From the NCBI RefSeq assembly GCF_024519315.1, contig NZ_JANIIC010000055.1, positions 17,317 through 81,316 on the forward strand: a DNA stretch of 64,000 nt, written 5' to 3'. The position numbers were made by a program, and so were the translations under genes. Shown here piece after piece: positions 24,352 to 32,769 of this stretch; within the stretch, counting starts at the first letter, position 1; every line of letters begins with the position of its first letter. The stretch is from Streptomyces malaysiensis subsp. samsunensis. Lineage in GTDB: Bacteria; Actinomycetota; Actinomycetes; Streptomycetales; Streptomycetaceae. The notes beneath the pieces were generated by a model that did not search any database, was not told where the DNA came from, and saw only the letters and a program-made list of their open reading frames with translations.

Positions 24352-26208
24352 TCAGAGGCCGTCCGCGGCCGTGAGCGCGCCGAGCGCACTGGCCTGGGTG
24401 CGCCAGTCCACCTGGTTGGGGGTGGTGCCCGCCCAGCGCTGGCCGAGCCGGTTGAGCGGGTCGCGGTCGGTGCTCCAGATGGAGTCGGCCTGCTTTTTGA
24501 GGTAGGCCCGGTACGTGGTGGATCCGGTGGCGTCCGCGAGATCGGCGAGATGGCGTATGAAGATGCCCTTGAACTGCTTCTGGTTGTCGTCGCAGGCACC
24601 GCTGCCGGTGTCGCAGGACTCGGTGAGGACGCCGTCGCGGGTCAGCGCCGTCGAGGTGATCGCGGCGTCGGCCAGGCGGCGGGCGGTGTCCAGGTACTGG
24701 CCGTTGCCGGTGGACCGCCACAGCTGGGTGAAGGCGCCGATGGCGAGGCCCTGGTTGTAACTCCACACGGTCTGGGAGTTGTTGCGGCAGTCGCCGGTCA
24801 GCCCGTCGTTGACCAGCCCCGCGCCGTTGATCAGTCCGCTGCCCAGGTACCAGGTCGCGGCCGTGGCCGCCCGGTCGCCCCATACGGTGTCGCCGGAGAT
24901 CCGCTGGTGCAGTGACGTCGTCAGCCACAGGTACAGCCCGTTGGTCACGGCGTTCTTGTAGGTGCGCTCGCGGTCCCACCACACCCCGCCGCCGCAGCTA
25001 CCGGTGTCCCAGTACTGGTGGACGTAACTGGTGATGGTGACCGCCTCGTCCAGATAGCGCCGGTCGTGGGTGTGGTCGTACGCGGCCAGCCAGGCCACCC
25101 CCCACCAGGCCGCGTCGTCGATGGCGCGGCTGATGAAGTGGCCCTCCACCGGGTCGGAGCTGCGCGCGCCCGCGGGGAAGGTGCCGCGGTTCTGCTCGAA
25201 GGTGCGGGCGATGACCCAGGCCCAGTCGTCGTCCCGCTGCCCGGTGCGCTCGGCGAAGTCGATGAGCGAGGTGAGGGCGACGGCCGAGTTCCACCAACTG
25301 CTGCGCCACCAGCCCTCGTAGGTGTGGTACGACGCCATCAGCGCGTCCGCCGCGGCGCGCGCCCGGGTCGGCGCGGGCCGCGCCCAGGCCGTACAGCTCC
25401 CCTCCTGGTGGGCGGCCTCGCGGCCGCAGGCCCGGACGGCCCCGCCGAACAGCAGCCCGCCCGGATCCCGGGTGGCGAACATGGCCGTCCGTGTCGTGGT
25501 CCTGCCCGAGGGCACGCCGGTACGGCCGAGGGAGGAGCCCTCGGGCCAGGTGGCGCCGCCGTCCCAGGAGCGGTCGAGCCAGATCTCGTCGCCCGCGCCG
25601 CCGTTCTCGATGACGCCCCACGCCATCGCGTTCTTCTGGTCGACATGGAGGCTGATCGTGCGCCCGAACAGGGTGGTGGACGGCACCGGGCGGTCGTCGC
25701 CCGCGGCGGTGGCCGGGTCGGCGCCGTCGCAGGACGTGCCGTCGCACACCGTCGGGCGGACCCAGTCGGTGCAGGTGACACCGGCAGCGTCGGCACACGC
25801 CCGGAGCCAGCCGCGCCGGTGCCCCACCGGATCGGTGAGGTTGTACATCAGGGTGCGGGTGCCGGTCCAGGAGCCGGGGATGGTCGCCTTGCCGAGCAGT
25901 CCCTCCCAGGTGGCGCCGCGGTCCCAGGAGCGGTCGAGCCAGACCGCGTCGCCGCTCACACCGTTGTCGATGCTGGCCCAGGCCATGGAGTCGGGGTCGG
26001 ACATATGCAGCCTGAGGATCCGGCCGTTGAGGTTCACATCCGGCACGGGGAAGGTGTCGCGCTGCGCCTTCGAGGGGTCGAGGGTGTCACACGCCAGCGC
26101 GCAGACCGGGGTCGCGGCGCGGGACGGGGTGGGGAGGACGACGAGGCCGGCCAGGGCGATGGCCAGGGTCAGGAGTCCGCGGAGGAAACGGTGGAGCCGC
26201 GCTGACAT
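24352..26208 (-). CDS. Secreted GH76-family alpha-1,6-mannanase-like enzyme
   Basis: 618 residues with a Sec signal (cleavage near SRA-AT, about residue 31). Residues of roughly 45-130 and 150-235 are two copies of one beta-rich domain (WLDRSWDRGATW and WLDRSWDGGATW mark them). The GH76 alpha/alpha barrel then starts near 250 (YHTYEGWWRSSWWNSAVALT); the paired catalytic Asp are in FISRAIDDAAWWGVAW near residue 343, and CGGGVWWDRERTYKNAVTN follows. GH76 enzymes cut alpha-1,6-mannan backbones. The start is ATG 26208, where the signal peptide begins. It lies 127 nt after the GH2 gene and 72 nt before GH43. Confidence 0.87.
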   Translation of the reverse strand: MSARLHRFLRGLLTLAIALAGLVVLPTPSRAATPVCALACDTLDPSKAQRDTFPVPDVNLNGRILRLHMSDPDSMAWASIDNGVSGDAVWLDRSWDRGATWEGLLGKATIPGSWTGTRTLMYNLTDPVGHRRGWLRACADAAGVTCTDWVRPTVCDGTSCDGADPATAAGDDRPVPSTTLFGRTISLHVDQKNAMAWGVIENGGAGDEIWLDRSWDGGATWPEGSSLGRTGVPSGRTTTRTAMFATRDPGGLLFGGAVRACGREAAHQEGSCTAWARPAPTRARAAADALMASYHTYEGWWRSSWWNSAVALTSLIDFAERTGQRDDDWAWVIARTFEQNRGTFPAGARSSDPVEGHFISRAIDDAAWWGVAWLAAYDHTHDRRYLDEAVTITSYVHQYWDTGSCGGGVWWDRERTYKNAVTNGLYLWLTTSLHQRISGDTVWGDRAATAATWYLGSGLINGAGLVNDGLTGDCRNNSQTVWSYNQGLAIGAFTQLWRSTGNGQYLDTARRLADAAITSTALTRDGVLTESCDTGSGACDDNQKQFKGIFIRHLADLADATGSTTYRAYLKKQADSIWSTDRDPLNRLGQRWAGTTPNQVDWRTQASALGALTAADGL

Positions 26209-26335
26209 GACGTACCCGCCTTTCCATGGGGGGCCGTGCGCATGAGCGTGGGGGAGGAGAGAAGCGGCGGCCGCCCGTGCGGAGGGGCGGCCCCCGGAGG
26301 GTGCGGGCCCTTCGGCGCGGGCCCGCGGCGGTCGT

Positions 26336-28717
26336 TCAGGGAGCCCAGGGTGGCTCGATCGCCCAGGTGGTGTCCTCGGTGAAACTGGCCGGGTTGTCCC
26401 AGGCGTGGCCGCCGCCGGACTGGGCCAGCCACAGCTCGGCGTTGATATGCCGCAGATACTGCCCGGGGAAGTTGGCGGCCGACATCCGGACGCCACCGCT
26501 GCCCTGGACCGGGCACCAGGTCGCGTCCTCCTTGTACCCGGTGGAGTTGTCGCCCGCCTCGCGCCGGACGCGGAATTCGCGGTGGCGCAGATACTCACCG
26601 GGGTAGTTGCGGGACTCGAAGGAGTAGCAGAGCTTGTTCGCGAGACCCTGCCTGACCGTCCAGGTGGCGTCCTTCTTCAGCAGATCGCCGCTGGCGGCGT
26701 CAACCACCTCGGTGAAGCCCAGCCCGTCGTAGTGGCGGATGTAGCGGTCGGTGTAGCCGGGGGTGGTGACCCGGATGGACACGTTCTGCCCGACGGGCAG
26801 TTTCACCGCCGCGCCGACCGACCGGGAGGCCGCGATGAGGGCCTGGTTGGCGGCCCGGACCCGGGCCTGGTCGACCTTGACCACCTGGCGGTCGTAGGAC
26901 ATGAGCCCGTTGGCTTCGTTCTCCACGTCGGTGATCTGCGTGTAGACCGAGGCCGAGAGGCCGCCGGCGGGCATGGTGTTCTCGCGTATCCCGTCGAGCA
27001 GGCCGACGAGCCGGTCGTTGAGCGCTGCCGTGGTGGGCTGGTCCTCGTAGCTGAACCCGCCGCCCGGGTACCACTCATGGCCGGGCACCCGGTAGCCGAG
27101 CCCGCCGTACTCCCCGAGCACCGAGGCGCGCACCGGCTCCGTCGGGGTGTTGCCGGGCCCGACGTAATTGTGGTTGTCGATGACGTCGCCGTTGCCGCCG
27201 TCCTTGGCGGCGCAGCAGTTGACGCCGCTCATGTTGTCGACGAGGCGCGAGGGGTCGTACGCCTTGACCATGTCGGCGATGCGGGCCTGGTCGTACTGGC
27301 CCCAGCCCTCGTTCTGGTCCACCCACTGGATGAGCGAGGGCGAGCTGCGGTGCTGGTCGATGATGGCGCGGTACTCGCTCTCCCACTGGGCGCGGGCCGC
27401 GCTGTCCGGGGTCTTGCCGCTGTCCATCGAGGGCATGTCCTGCCACACCAGCAGCCCGAGCCGGTCGGCCCAGTAGAACCACCGCTGCGGTTCCACCTTG
27501 ATGTGCTTGCGGACCATGTTGGAGCCCAGGTCCTTGTGTTTTTGCAGATCGTATTTGAGGGCCTCGTCGGTGGGCGCGGTGTAGATGCCGTCCGGCCAGT
27601 AGCCCTGGTCCAGGGTGCCGGTCTGGAAGACGAAGTTCCCGTTGAGCACGGGCCGCCGGACCCCGCCCACGTCCTTCAGCGCGATCGACCGCATACCCGT
27701 GTAGCCGCCGACCTTGTCGGCTCCGGCGCCACCGGTCAGCTCGGCCGTGACGTCGTACAGGAACGGGTCCTCCGGCGTCCACAGACGGGCGTTGGGCACC
27801 GGTACGGAAAGCTCGTCGCCCACCGTGCCCGTGGCGCTGCCGACAGCCGTGCCGCCGCTGGAGACGGTGACCTTGACGCCCGTGCCGTCCGCTCCGCCGG
27901 CGCCGCGCACCGTGACGCGCAGGGTGTTGTCCTCCAGCCGCGGGACCATGTCCAGGCGGGTGATGTGAGCGGGGGCGGTGGGCTCGAGCCAGACGGTCTG
28001 CCAGATCCCCGAGGAGGCGGTGTAGACGATGCTCTTGCCGGGGTGCGGGGTGACGTCCTGGATGCGCTGCTTGCCGATGGCCTGACCGCCGGTCTCCGTG
28101 GGGTCGTACACGGAGATGACGATGGTGTTGGTGCCGCCGTTCAGCAGGGATGTGATGTCGTACGAGAAGGAGTCGTAGCCGCCGCGGTGGGCGTCGCCGG
28201 CCTGCCGGCCGTTGACCCAGACCGTGGTTTCCCAGTCGGAGGCGCCGAAGTTGAGCTGGATGTGACGGCCGCTCCAGCCGGAGGGCACCGTGAAGGTGCG
28301 CTTGTACCAGAGCTTGTCATTCTGGGTGATCTTGCGCTGGATGCCGGAGAGCGCGGATTCGGGGACGAACGGCACCCGGATCCGCTCGCCGAACGTGGCC
28401 GGCTGTCCGGCGTCGCGGGAGGTGACCGCGAAGTCCCAGATGCCGTTGAGATCCGCCCAGTCGGGCCGGGTGAGCTGTGGCCGCGGATACTCCGGCAGGG
28501 GGTCGTCGACCGGGACCCGGTGCGCCTGGTTCGTCAACGGGCCGGTCATCGGGGAGGGTTTGGGCTCCCAGGCGGGTGCGGCGTGGGAGGGGCCGGCGCC
28601 GGAGACGAGCAGGGTGGTGGCGGCCAGCGCGGGGACCACGGCGGCGGCCACGCGCCGCTGCCAGGTCCGTCTTGGACGACGAAGGGACGGGAAGCGGAGG
28701 AACAAGTGTCTCAGCAC
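26336..28717 (-). CDS. Secreted GH2-family glycosidase with AbfB-type domain
   Basis: 793 residues with a long basic signal peptide (cleavage near SHA-AP, about 47). The order is: GH2 sugar-binding jelly roll (about 85-245; YKRTFTVPSGWSGRHIQLNF), immunoglobulin-like domain (about 250-350), then the barrel with general acid Glu in WVDQNEGWGQYD near residue 465 and probable nucleophile Glu in VLGEYGGLGY near 540. The last 140 residues (YIRHYDGLGF, YPGEYLRHREF, FPGQYLRHINAELW) resemble the arabinose-binding AbfB/CBM42 trefoil. Exact specificity (beta-galactosidase, beta-mannosidase or related) cannot be read. It is first gene of the minus-strand hydrolase run, with a palindrome 104 nt upstream. 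Confidence 0.85.
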   Translation of the reverse strand: MLRHLFLRFPSLRRPRRTWQRRVAAAVVPALAATTLLVSGAGPSHAAPAWEPKPSPMTGPLTNQAHRVPVDDPLPEYPRPQLTRPDWADLNGIWDFAVTSRDAGQPATFGERIRVPFVPESALSGIQRKITQNDKLWYKRTFTVPSGWSGRHIQLNFGASDWETTVWVNGRQAGDAHRGGYDSFSYDITSLLNGGTNTIVISVYDPTETGGQAIGKQRIQDVTPHPGKSIVYTASSGIWQTVWLEPTAPAHITRLDMVPRLEDNTLRVTVRGAGGADGTGVKVTVSSGGTAVGSATGTVGDELSVPVPNARLWTPEDPFLYDVTAELTGGAGADKVGGYTGMRSIALKDVGGVRRPVLNGNFVFQTGTLDQGYWPDGIYTAPTDEALKYDLQKHKDLGSNMVRKHIKVEPQRWFYWADRLGLLVWQDMPSMDSGKTPDSAARAQWESEYRAIIDQHRSSPSLIQWVDQNEGWGQYDQARIADMVKAYDPSRLVDNMSGVNCCAAKDGGNGDVIDNHNYVGPGNTPTEPVRASVLGEYGGLGYRVPGHEWYPGGGFSYEDQPTTAALNDRLVGLLDGIRENTMPAGGLSASVYTQITDVENEANGLMSYDRQVVKVDQARVRAANQALIAASRSVGAAVKLPVGQNVSIRVTTPGYTDRYIRHYDGLGFTEVVDAASGDLLKKDATWTVRQGLANKLCYSFESRNYPGEYLRHREFRVRREAGDNSTGYKEDATWCPVQGSGGVRMSAANFPGQYLRHINAELWLAQSGGGHAWDNPASFTEDTTWAIEPPWAP

Positions 28718-28820
28718 GCTGCTGCTCCATGGTCCGGTTGGCGCCGCCGCCCGGAGAGCGGCGGAACTCTTCCACAGGGAACACTTGCTGCACGCATTAC
28801 CAGAGCACTCACTTCAGTGT

Positions 28821-28840
28821 TTGTCCATACTTGCGGACAA
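28821..28840 (-). promoter_or_regulatory. Candidate operator before the GH2-GH76-GH43 run
   Basis: TTGTCC and GGACAA form an inverted repeat with an 8-nt spacer (TTGTCCATACTTGCGGACAA), 104-123 nt before the GH2 start. The surrounding sequence is locally A+T-rich. This fits a repressor site of the ROK or LacI/DeoR sort; the regulator is unknown. Confidence 0.45.
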
Positions 28841-28893
28841 CGTTGTCGAAGAGACCGGGTCCCATGCGAGCGGCAGTGTGCGGAAGGGGGTTC

Positions 28894-29352
28894 CTACGCC
28901 ATGGGGGGCGGCCCGGCGGTGTCCCCCGGTGACCAGTGCGGCCGGATGCCCGCGATATGGCAGGTCATGAAGTACAGCGGGATCGGCGGCGTGTACGGCG
29001 AGTCGCCCTGCGGGTGATGGATCAGACGCGGGTGCCGGAAGCGGGCGGTGCACCCGCCGCCCAGGTCGGCCATGTGGGCGCCGACCGCGTAGCTGGTGAA
29101 CGCCGGCCAGGTGACGTCGATATGCGACCCCGAAGGCACGATCCACCACCACCGCTGATCGTCGGCGAAGACACAGCCGATGCGGGGCAGGCACTTCATG
29201 ACCCGCCGGCCGATGTCCGCGGGCATGCCCACCGCGTCGTACCCCAGCCGGGTGGGCAGGTCTTCCGGTATGCGCAGCCGCCCGCGGTGGCCATGCCGGA
29301 GGCCGGCGGCGCCGAGTGACGGCGCCTCAGGGGCAACGTACTGTCGGTCCAT
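28894..29352 (-). CDS. Conserved hypothetical protein of XRE/ATP-binding clusters
   Basis: 152 residues, no signal or membrane helix, family not recognised. The middle reads VMKCLPRIGCVFADDQRWWWIVPSGSHIDV, rich in Cys and Trp, and the C-terminus is Pro-rich. It begins 3 nt after the stop of the upstream ATP-binding protein gene, so the two are co-transcribed. Small proteins in this position often accompany XRE/DUF397 clusters in Streptomyces, but no function can be given. Confidence 0.6.
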   Translation of the reverse strand: MDRQYVAPEAPSLGAAGLRHGHRGRLRIPEDLPTRLGYDAVGMPADIGRRVMKCLPRIGCVFADDQRWWWIVPSGSHIDVTWPAFTSYAVGAHMADLGGGCTARFRHPRLIHHPQGDSPYTPPIPLYFMTCHIAGIRPHWSPGDTAGPPPMA

Positions 29353-29355
29353 GAG

Positions 29356-29988
29356 TCAGTGACACTCTTCCGTGCGCGATGGCAGCTCGGCCCATACGAT
29401 CCGTCCCGGTCCGTGCGGGGCGTCCTTGACGCCCCAGGCGCTGCTCACCGCGCCGACCAGCAGAAGCCCTCGTCCCCCTTGGCTCTCGGGGTCCGGTGTC
29501 CGCGGCGCGGGGAGGGTGTGGGCCCGGATCTGGTCCTCGACCTCCAGGCGCAGTAGTCCCGCGCCGATGTACAGCCTGCACTCCACACGGTCGCTGACGG
29601 TGTGCGCGATCACGTTGGTGACCAGCTCGGAGATCACGAGGAGGGCGTCGTCGCACACCTGGGCACCGACACCCCGGGCGTGCAGCCGCTCGCGCACGGC
29701 AGCGCGCACCGTGCACACCGAGGAGGCGACGGCCGGCAGCTGTAAGGCGTATGCCGGGTGCGTGTCCTGCTCCCGGGACGTCCGAAGCGGAGTCAGGGGG
29801 AGGGCGAGGGGAGCCACGAGCGGCCGCCTTTCGTCTGCCTGCGCGTCATGGACCGTGCCGTTCCCGCACTGCGCAGTGCCCACGGACGTACCCACGCAAG
29901 CGTTCCCACCGTGATCGGACGGTGTGCCCACTGTGACAGGTGCAACGAACGGGTTGCAAGCGGTACTTTGAAAATTGCAAGTTGCCAT
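29356..29988 (-). CDS. ATP-binding protein of the anti-sigma (RsbW-like) kinase fold
   Basis: 210 residues as drawn. A histidine-kinase-type ATPase domain covers about 75-205: the N-box ELVTNVIAHT near residue 119, the DQIRAHTL stretch in place of the usual DXG, and the G-box QGGRGLLLVGAVSSAWGV near 168. Streptomyces encodes many such stand-alone domains beside XRE regulators. The first 70 residues are not conserved-looking, and their DNA includes the A+T-rich divergent control region, so the real start may be further in. It is divergent from the XRE gene at 30062. Confidence 0.75.
   Translation of the reverse strand: MATCNFQSTACNPFVAPVTVGTPSDHGGNACVGTSVGTAQCGNGTVHDAQADERRPLVAPLALPLTPLRTSREQDTHPAYALQLPAVASSVCTVRAAVRERLHARGVGAQVCDDALLVISELVTNVIAHTVSDRVECRLYIGAGLLRLEVEDQIRAHTLPAPRTPDPESQGGRGLLLVGAVSSAWGVKDAPHGPGRIVWAELPSRTEECH
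29941..29980. promoter_or_regulatory. Divergent control region of the XRE cluster
   Basis: TGCAAC and GTTGCA form an inverted repeat with 6-nt spacer (29941-29958). TTGCAA recurs at 29975-29980, 21 bp from the first (29954-29959), about two helix turns. It lies in an A+T-rich patch between the ATP-binding protein and the XRE regulator, so autoregulation by the XRE protein is plausible. Confidence 0.4.
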
Positions 29989-30061
29989 CGGAGGTTCCGC
30001 TTACCCGAATCGATGGCCGTGACAGACTGCACCCGTGAAGCCCGGTGTGGGGAGGTAGAGC

Positions 30062-30937
30062 GTGGCGGCGGAAACCGCATGGGGCGGTGCGCCCTCCGTC
30101 CTCCGCATGATCCTCGGCAGGCAGCTGGAGGAGCTTCGGACGCGCGCCGGCCTGACGTTCGACCAGGCGGGCGCGGCGATCGGAGTCAGCCACTCCACCA
30201 TCCGCCGGATGGAAGCCGCCAAGGTGGCCCGGCTCAGGCTCGCGGACGTGGAGAAGCTGCTCCAGACCTACGGCGTCACAGACCGGCGCGAGGTCGACAC
30301 CTTCCTGAAGTCGGTCCGCGAGGCCAACAAGCGCGGCTGGTGGCACACCTACCGCGATGTGATGCCGGACTGGTTCGCGGCGTATCTGAATCTGGAGCAG
30401 GCGGCGCTTCAGATCCGCGCCTATGAGGCGCAGTTCGTCCACGGGCTGCTCCAGACCGAGGACTACGCGCGTGCGCTGCTCAGCGCCGGCAACCCGCACG
30501 CTCCGGCGGAGGCCACCGAGCGCAGGGTCGCCCTGCGCATGCAGCGCCAGGAACTGCTGTCCCGGGAATCCCCTCCCCGGCTGTGGGTCGTGATGGACGA
30601 GACGGTGCTGAGGTGGCCGGTCGGAGGCGCGGCCGTGATGCGCGCCCAGATCGACCACCTGATCGAGATCAGCGCGCTTCCCCAGGTGACCGTGCAGATC
30701 ATGCCGTTCGGAAGCGGTCCGCATCCGGCGATGCGGGCCGGTGCGTTCCATGTTTTCCGGTTCAGGGCCCGGGAGTTGCCCGACATCGTCTACCTCAGCG
30801 GCCTGGTTGGCGCGGTGTATCTGGACAAAGAGGAAGACGTGGTGGTGTATCGCGAGGTCCTGGACCGGATGGGTGCCCAGTCGGTGCCCGCCAGGAAAAC
30901 CGAGGCCGTCCTCGGCGCAATACGCAAGGAGCTCTGA
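30062..30937 (+). CDS. XRE-family regulator with DUF5753 domain
   Basis: 291 residues. Helix-turn-helix at about 15-70 (LGRQLEELRTRAGLTFDQAG, then VSHSTIRRMEAAKVARL). The DUF5753 domain follows from about 95 to the end, with WWHTYRDVMPDWFAAYLNLE, YEAQFVHGLLQTEDYARALL and LRWPVGGAAVMRAQIDHL. This is the commonest XRE type in Streptomyces, always close to DUF397 genes. GTG 30062 has GGGAGGT upstream. The DUF397 gene follows 1 nt after the stop, and the two are thought to act as a regulator pair. Confidence 0.92.
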   Translation: MAAETAWGGAPSVLRMILGRQLEELRTRAGLTFDQAGAAIGVSHSTIRRMEAAKVARLRLADVEKLLQTYGVTDRREVDTFLKSVREANKRGWWHTYRDVMPDWFAAYLNLEQAALQIRAYEAQFVHGLLQTEDYARALLSAGNPHAPAEATERRVALRMQRQELLSRESPPRLWVVMDETVLRWPVGGAAVMRAQIDHLIEISALPQVTVQIMPFGSGPHPAMRAGAFHVFRFRARELPDIVYLSGLVGAVYLDKEEDVVVYREVLDRMGAQSVPARKTEAVLGAIRKEL

Positions 30938-30938
30938 A

Positions 30939-31175
30939 GTGCACCACCACATCCGCAGCGGCATACCCTCCCATGACCTCGGCGACCGGGGCTGGTCCAA
31001 GCCGTGGAGCGACGACGCCGGAGGCGCCTGCGTCGAAGCCAAGAAGCTGCACGACGGGCGGGTGGCGCTGCGTCAGTCGACCGACCCCGACGGCCCCGCA
31101 CTGGTTTTCAGCACACACGAGATGACCCGGTTCCTGGCGGGTGTGAAGGCCGGCGACGCCGACTTCCTCTGCTAG
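30939..31175 (+). CDS. DUF397 protein, partner of the XRE regulator
   Basis: 78 residues and one DUF397 domain: WSKPWSDDAGGACVEAKKLHDGRVALRQSTDPDGPALVF-type pattern ending MTRFLAGVKAGDADFL. The start is GTG 30939, 1 nt after the XRE stop, with AAGGAG inside the XRE gene end as its ribosome site. A 14-bp hairpin follows. Confidence 0.9.
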   Translation: MHHHIRSGIPSHDLGDRGWSKPWSDDAGGACVEAKKLHDGRVALRQSTDPDGPALVFSTHEMTRFLAGVKAGDADFLC

Positions 31176-31200
31176 CGCCGACGGCACCGTATCCATCCTT

Positions 31201-31239
31201 CCCGGTCGCGCGGGTCCTTCCTGGCCCCGCGCGACCGGG
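31201..31239 (+). terminator. Terminator after the DUF397 gene
   Basis: A perfect 14-bp stem (CCCGGTCGCGCGGG with CCCGCGCGACCGGG) and 11-nt loop, 25 nt after the stop. Confidence 0.75.
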
Positions 31240-31283
31240 GGCACACCCAACAGCGAACTGACGACCCACCGGGAGGGGACGCC

Positions 31284-32099
31284 TTGAGCGACAACGGATG
31301 GTCGGCCGACCGCATCGACACCCAGAGCGCGCATTCGGCACGTATCTACGACTACATCCTCGGCGGGAAGGACTACTACCCGGCCGACAAGGAAGCGGGC
31401 ATCGCCATGTCCCGCGAGTGGCCCGCCCTGCCGATCCATATGCGGGCCAACCGCGACTTCATGAACCGGGCCGTGCGCTACCTCGCCGAAGAGGCGGGGA
31501 TCCGGCAGTTCCTCGACATCGGCACCGGCATTCCCACATCCCCCAACCTCCATGAGATCGCCCAGGCGGTCGCCCCGGACTCCCGGGTCGTCTACGTGGA
31601 CAACGACCCCATCGTCCTCACCCTCTCCCAGGGCCTGCTCGCCAGCACGCCCGAGGGCAGGACGGCCTATGTCGAGGCGGACATGTGCGAGCCCGCCACC
31701 ATCCTCGACGCCCCCGAACTCCGCGAAACCCTCGACCTGACCCGGCCGGTCGCCCTGACGGTGATCGCCATCGTGCACTTCGTCCTGGACAAGGACGACG
31801 CCAACGGCATCGTCAACCGCCTCCTGGAGCCGCTGCCCTCCGGAAGCTATCTGGCGATGTCCATCGGCACCGCCGACTTCGCACCGGCGGAGGTGGCCCG
31901 GGTCGCCCGCGAGTACGCGGCCCGCGACATGCCCATGCGGCTGCGCACCGAGGACGAGGCCAACCGGTTCTTCGGCGGCCTCGAGATGGTCGAGCCGGGC
32001 CTCACTCAGGTCCACAAGTGGCGCCCGGACGGCGCCGTCACCGAAACCATCAAGGACGAGGACATCGCCATGTACGGGGCGGTCGCCCGAAAGCCCTGA
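31284..32099 (+). CDS. SAM-dependent methyltransferase (DUF574 / Methyltransf_19)
   Basis: 271 residues. The family N-terminus is RIYDYILGGKDYYPADKEAG; the SAM-binding glycine motif is QFLDIGTGIPTSPNLHE near residue 75, and YVDNDPIVL is the acidic loop. HKWRPDG lies near the end. The family is very numerous in Streptomyces and its substrates are mostly unknown. The start is TTG 31284 with GGGAGGGG upstream. It probably has its own transcript, set off by hairpins on both sides. Confidence 0.9.
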   Translation: MSDNGWSADRIDTQSAHSARIYDYILGGKDYYPADKEAGIAMSREWPALPIHMRANRDFMNRAVRYLAEEAGIRQFLDIGTGIPTSPNLHEIAQAVAPDSRVVYVDNDPIVLTLSQGLLASTPEGRTAYVEADMCEPATILDAPELRETLDLTRPVALTVIAIVHFVLDKDDANGIVNRLLEPLPSGSYLAMSIGTADFAPAEVARVAREYAARDMPMRLRTEDEANRFFGGLEMVEPGLTQVHKWRPDGAVTETIKDEDIAMYGAVARKP

Positions 32100-32122
32100 G
32101 GCGCTTCGTACGGCGTCCTCAT

Positions 32123-32157
32123 ACGAAGCCGGGCCCGGCCTGCGGGCCCGGCTTCGT
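32123..32157. terminator. Bidirectional terminator
   Basis: ACGAAGCCGGGCCCG pairs perfectly over 15 bp with its complement, with a 5-nt loop. It lies between the methyltransferase and the minus-strand response-regulator remnant. Confidence 0.8.
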
Positions 32158-32197
32158 CCCCTGGGCGGGTGGGGAGGCGCGGAACCGTCCGGGGCCG

Positions 32198-32584
32198 CTA
32201 CGCCCGCCAGCTGTAGCGGCGCTCGGGGCGGCCCGCGGTGCCGTAGCGCAGGGACACGTCGGCGTTGCCGGTGGCGTGGAAGTACTCCAGGTAGCGGCGG
32301 GCGCTGACCCGGGAGATACCGATGTCGGTGGCCGTCTCGGCGGCGGAGACGGTGCCGTCCGCCTCGCGGAGGGCGCGCTCGACGAGCTGGGCGGTCTCCA
32401 CGCTCAGGCCCTTCGGCAGGGTGCCGCCCGCCGGGGGCGCGAACGCCCCGGCCAGGAAGCGGTCCACATCCGCCTGACCGCGGACGACCGTGGTGAGCAG
32501 CCGCCCGCGCTGGGTCGCATAGCGTTCCAGGCGCGGCTGGAGATCCTCGTAGTCGAAGGGCTTGAGGAGGTAGTCGACCACGCC
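32198..32584 (-). pseudogene. Truncated CitB/DcuR-type response regulator
   Basis: The open frame carries only the C-terminal part of a two-component regulator: the last bit of the receiver domain (GVVDYLLKPFDYEDLQPRLE) and the whole output domain (LSVETAQLVERALREADGTV, helix-turn-helix SAAETATDIGISRVSARRYLE, end RYGTAGRPERRYSW). The first 90-100 receiver residues, with the phospho-accepting Asp, are absent. Upstream of about 32584 the frame turns into unrelated sequence, and no sensor kinase is near. This is a deletion remnant next to the LacI gene. Confidence 0.75.
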
Positions 32585-32711
32585 CTGGCGGCGCTCGCGG
32601 TGGGCCCGGCACCGGTCGCCCGGAGGCTGTCGGACCCACCAGCGAGACCCCGGCCATGACGTCCGGACGGATCGCACCCGCCCCGTAGCCCGCGAGAGCC
32701 CTCGAATACCG

Positions 32712-32731
32712 GGGTGAAATCCTTTTCACCC
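32712..32731 (+). promoter_or_regulatory. Candidate LacI-family operator before the lacI-like gene
   Basis: GGGTGAAATCCTTTTCACCC is a 20-bp palindrome (GGGTGAAA/TTTCACCC) 39-58 nt before the regulator. Its core TGAAATCCTTTTC matches the site at 33943-33955 before the sugar kinase in all but one base. Autoregulation is likely. Confidence 0.65.
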
Positions 32732-32769
32732 GCAAGGTAGGCTGAAGGGCGACCGTACACGGTGAAGGG

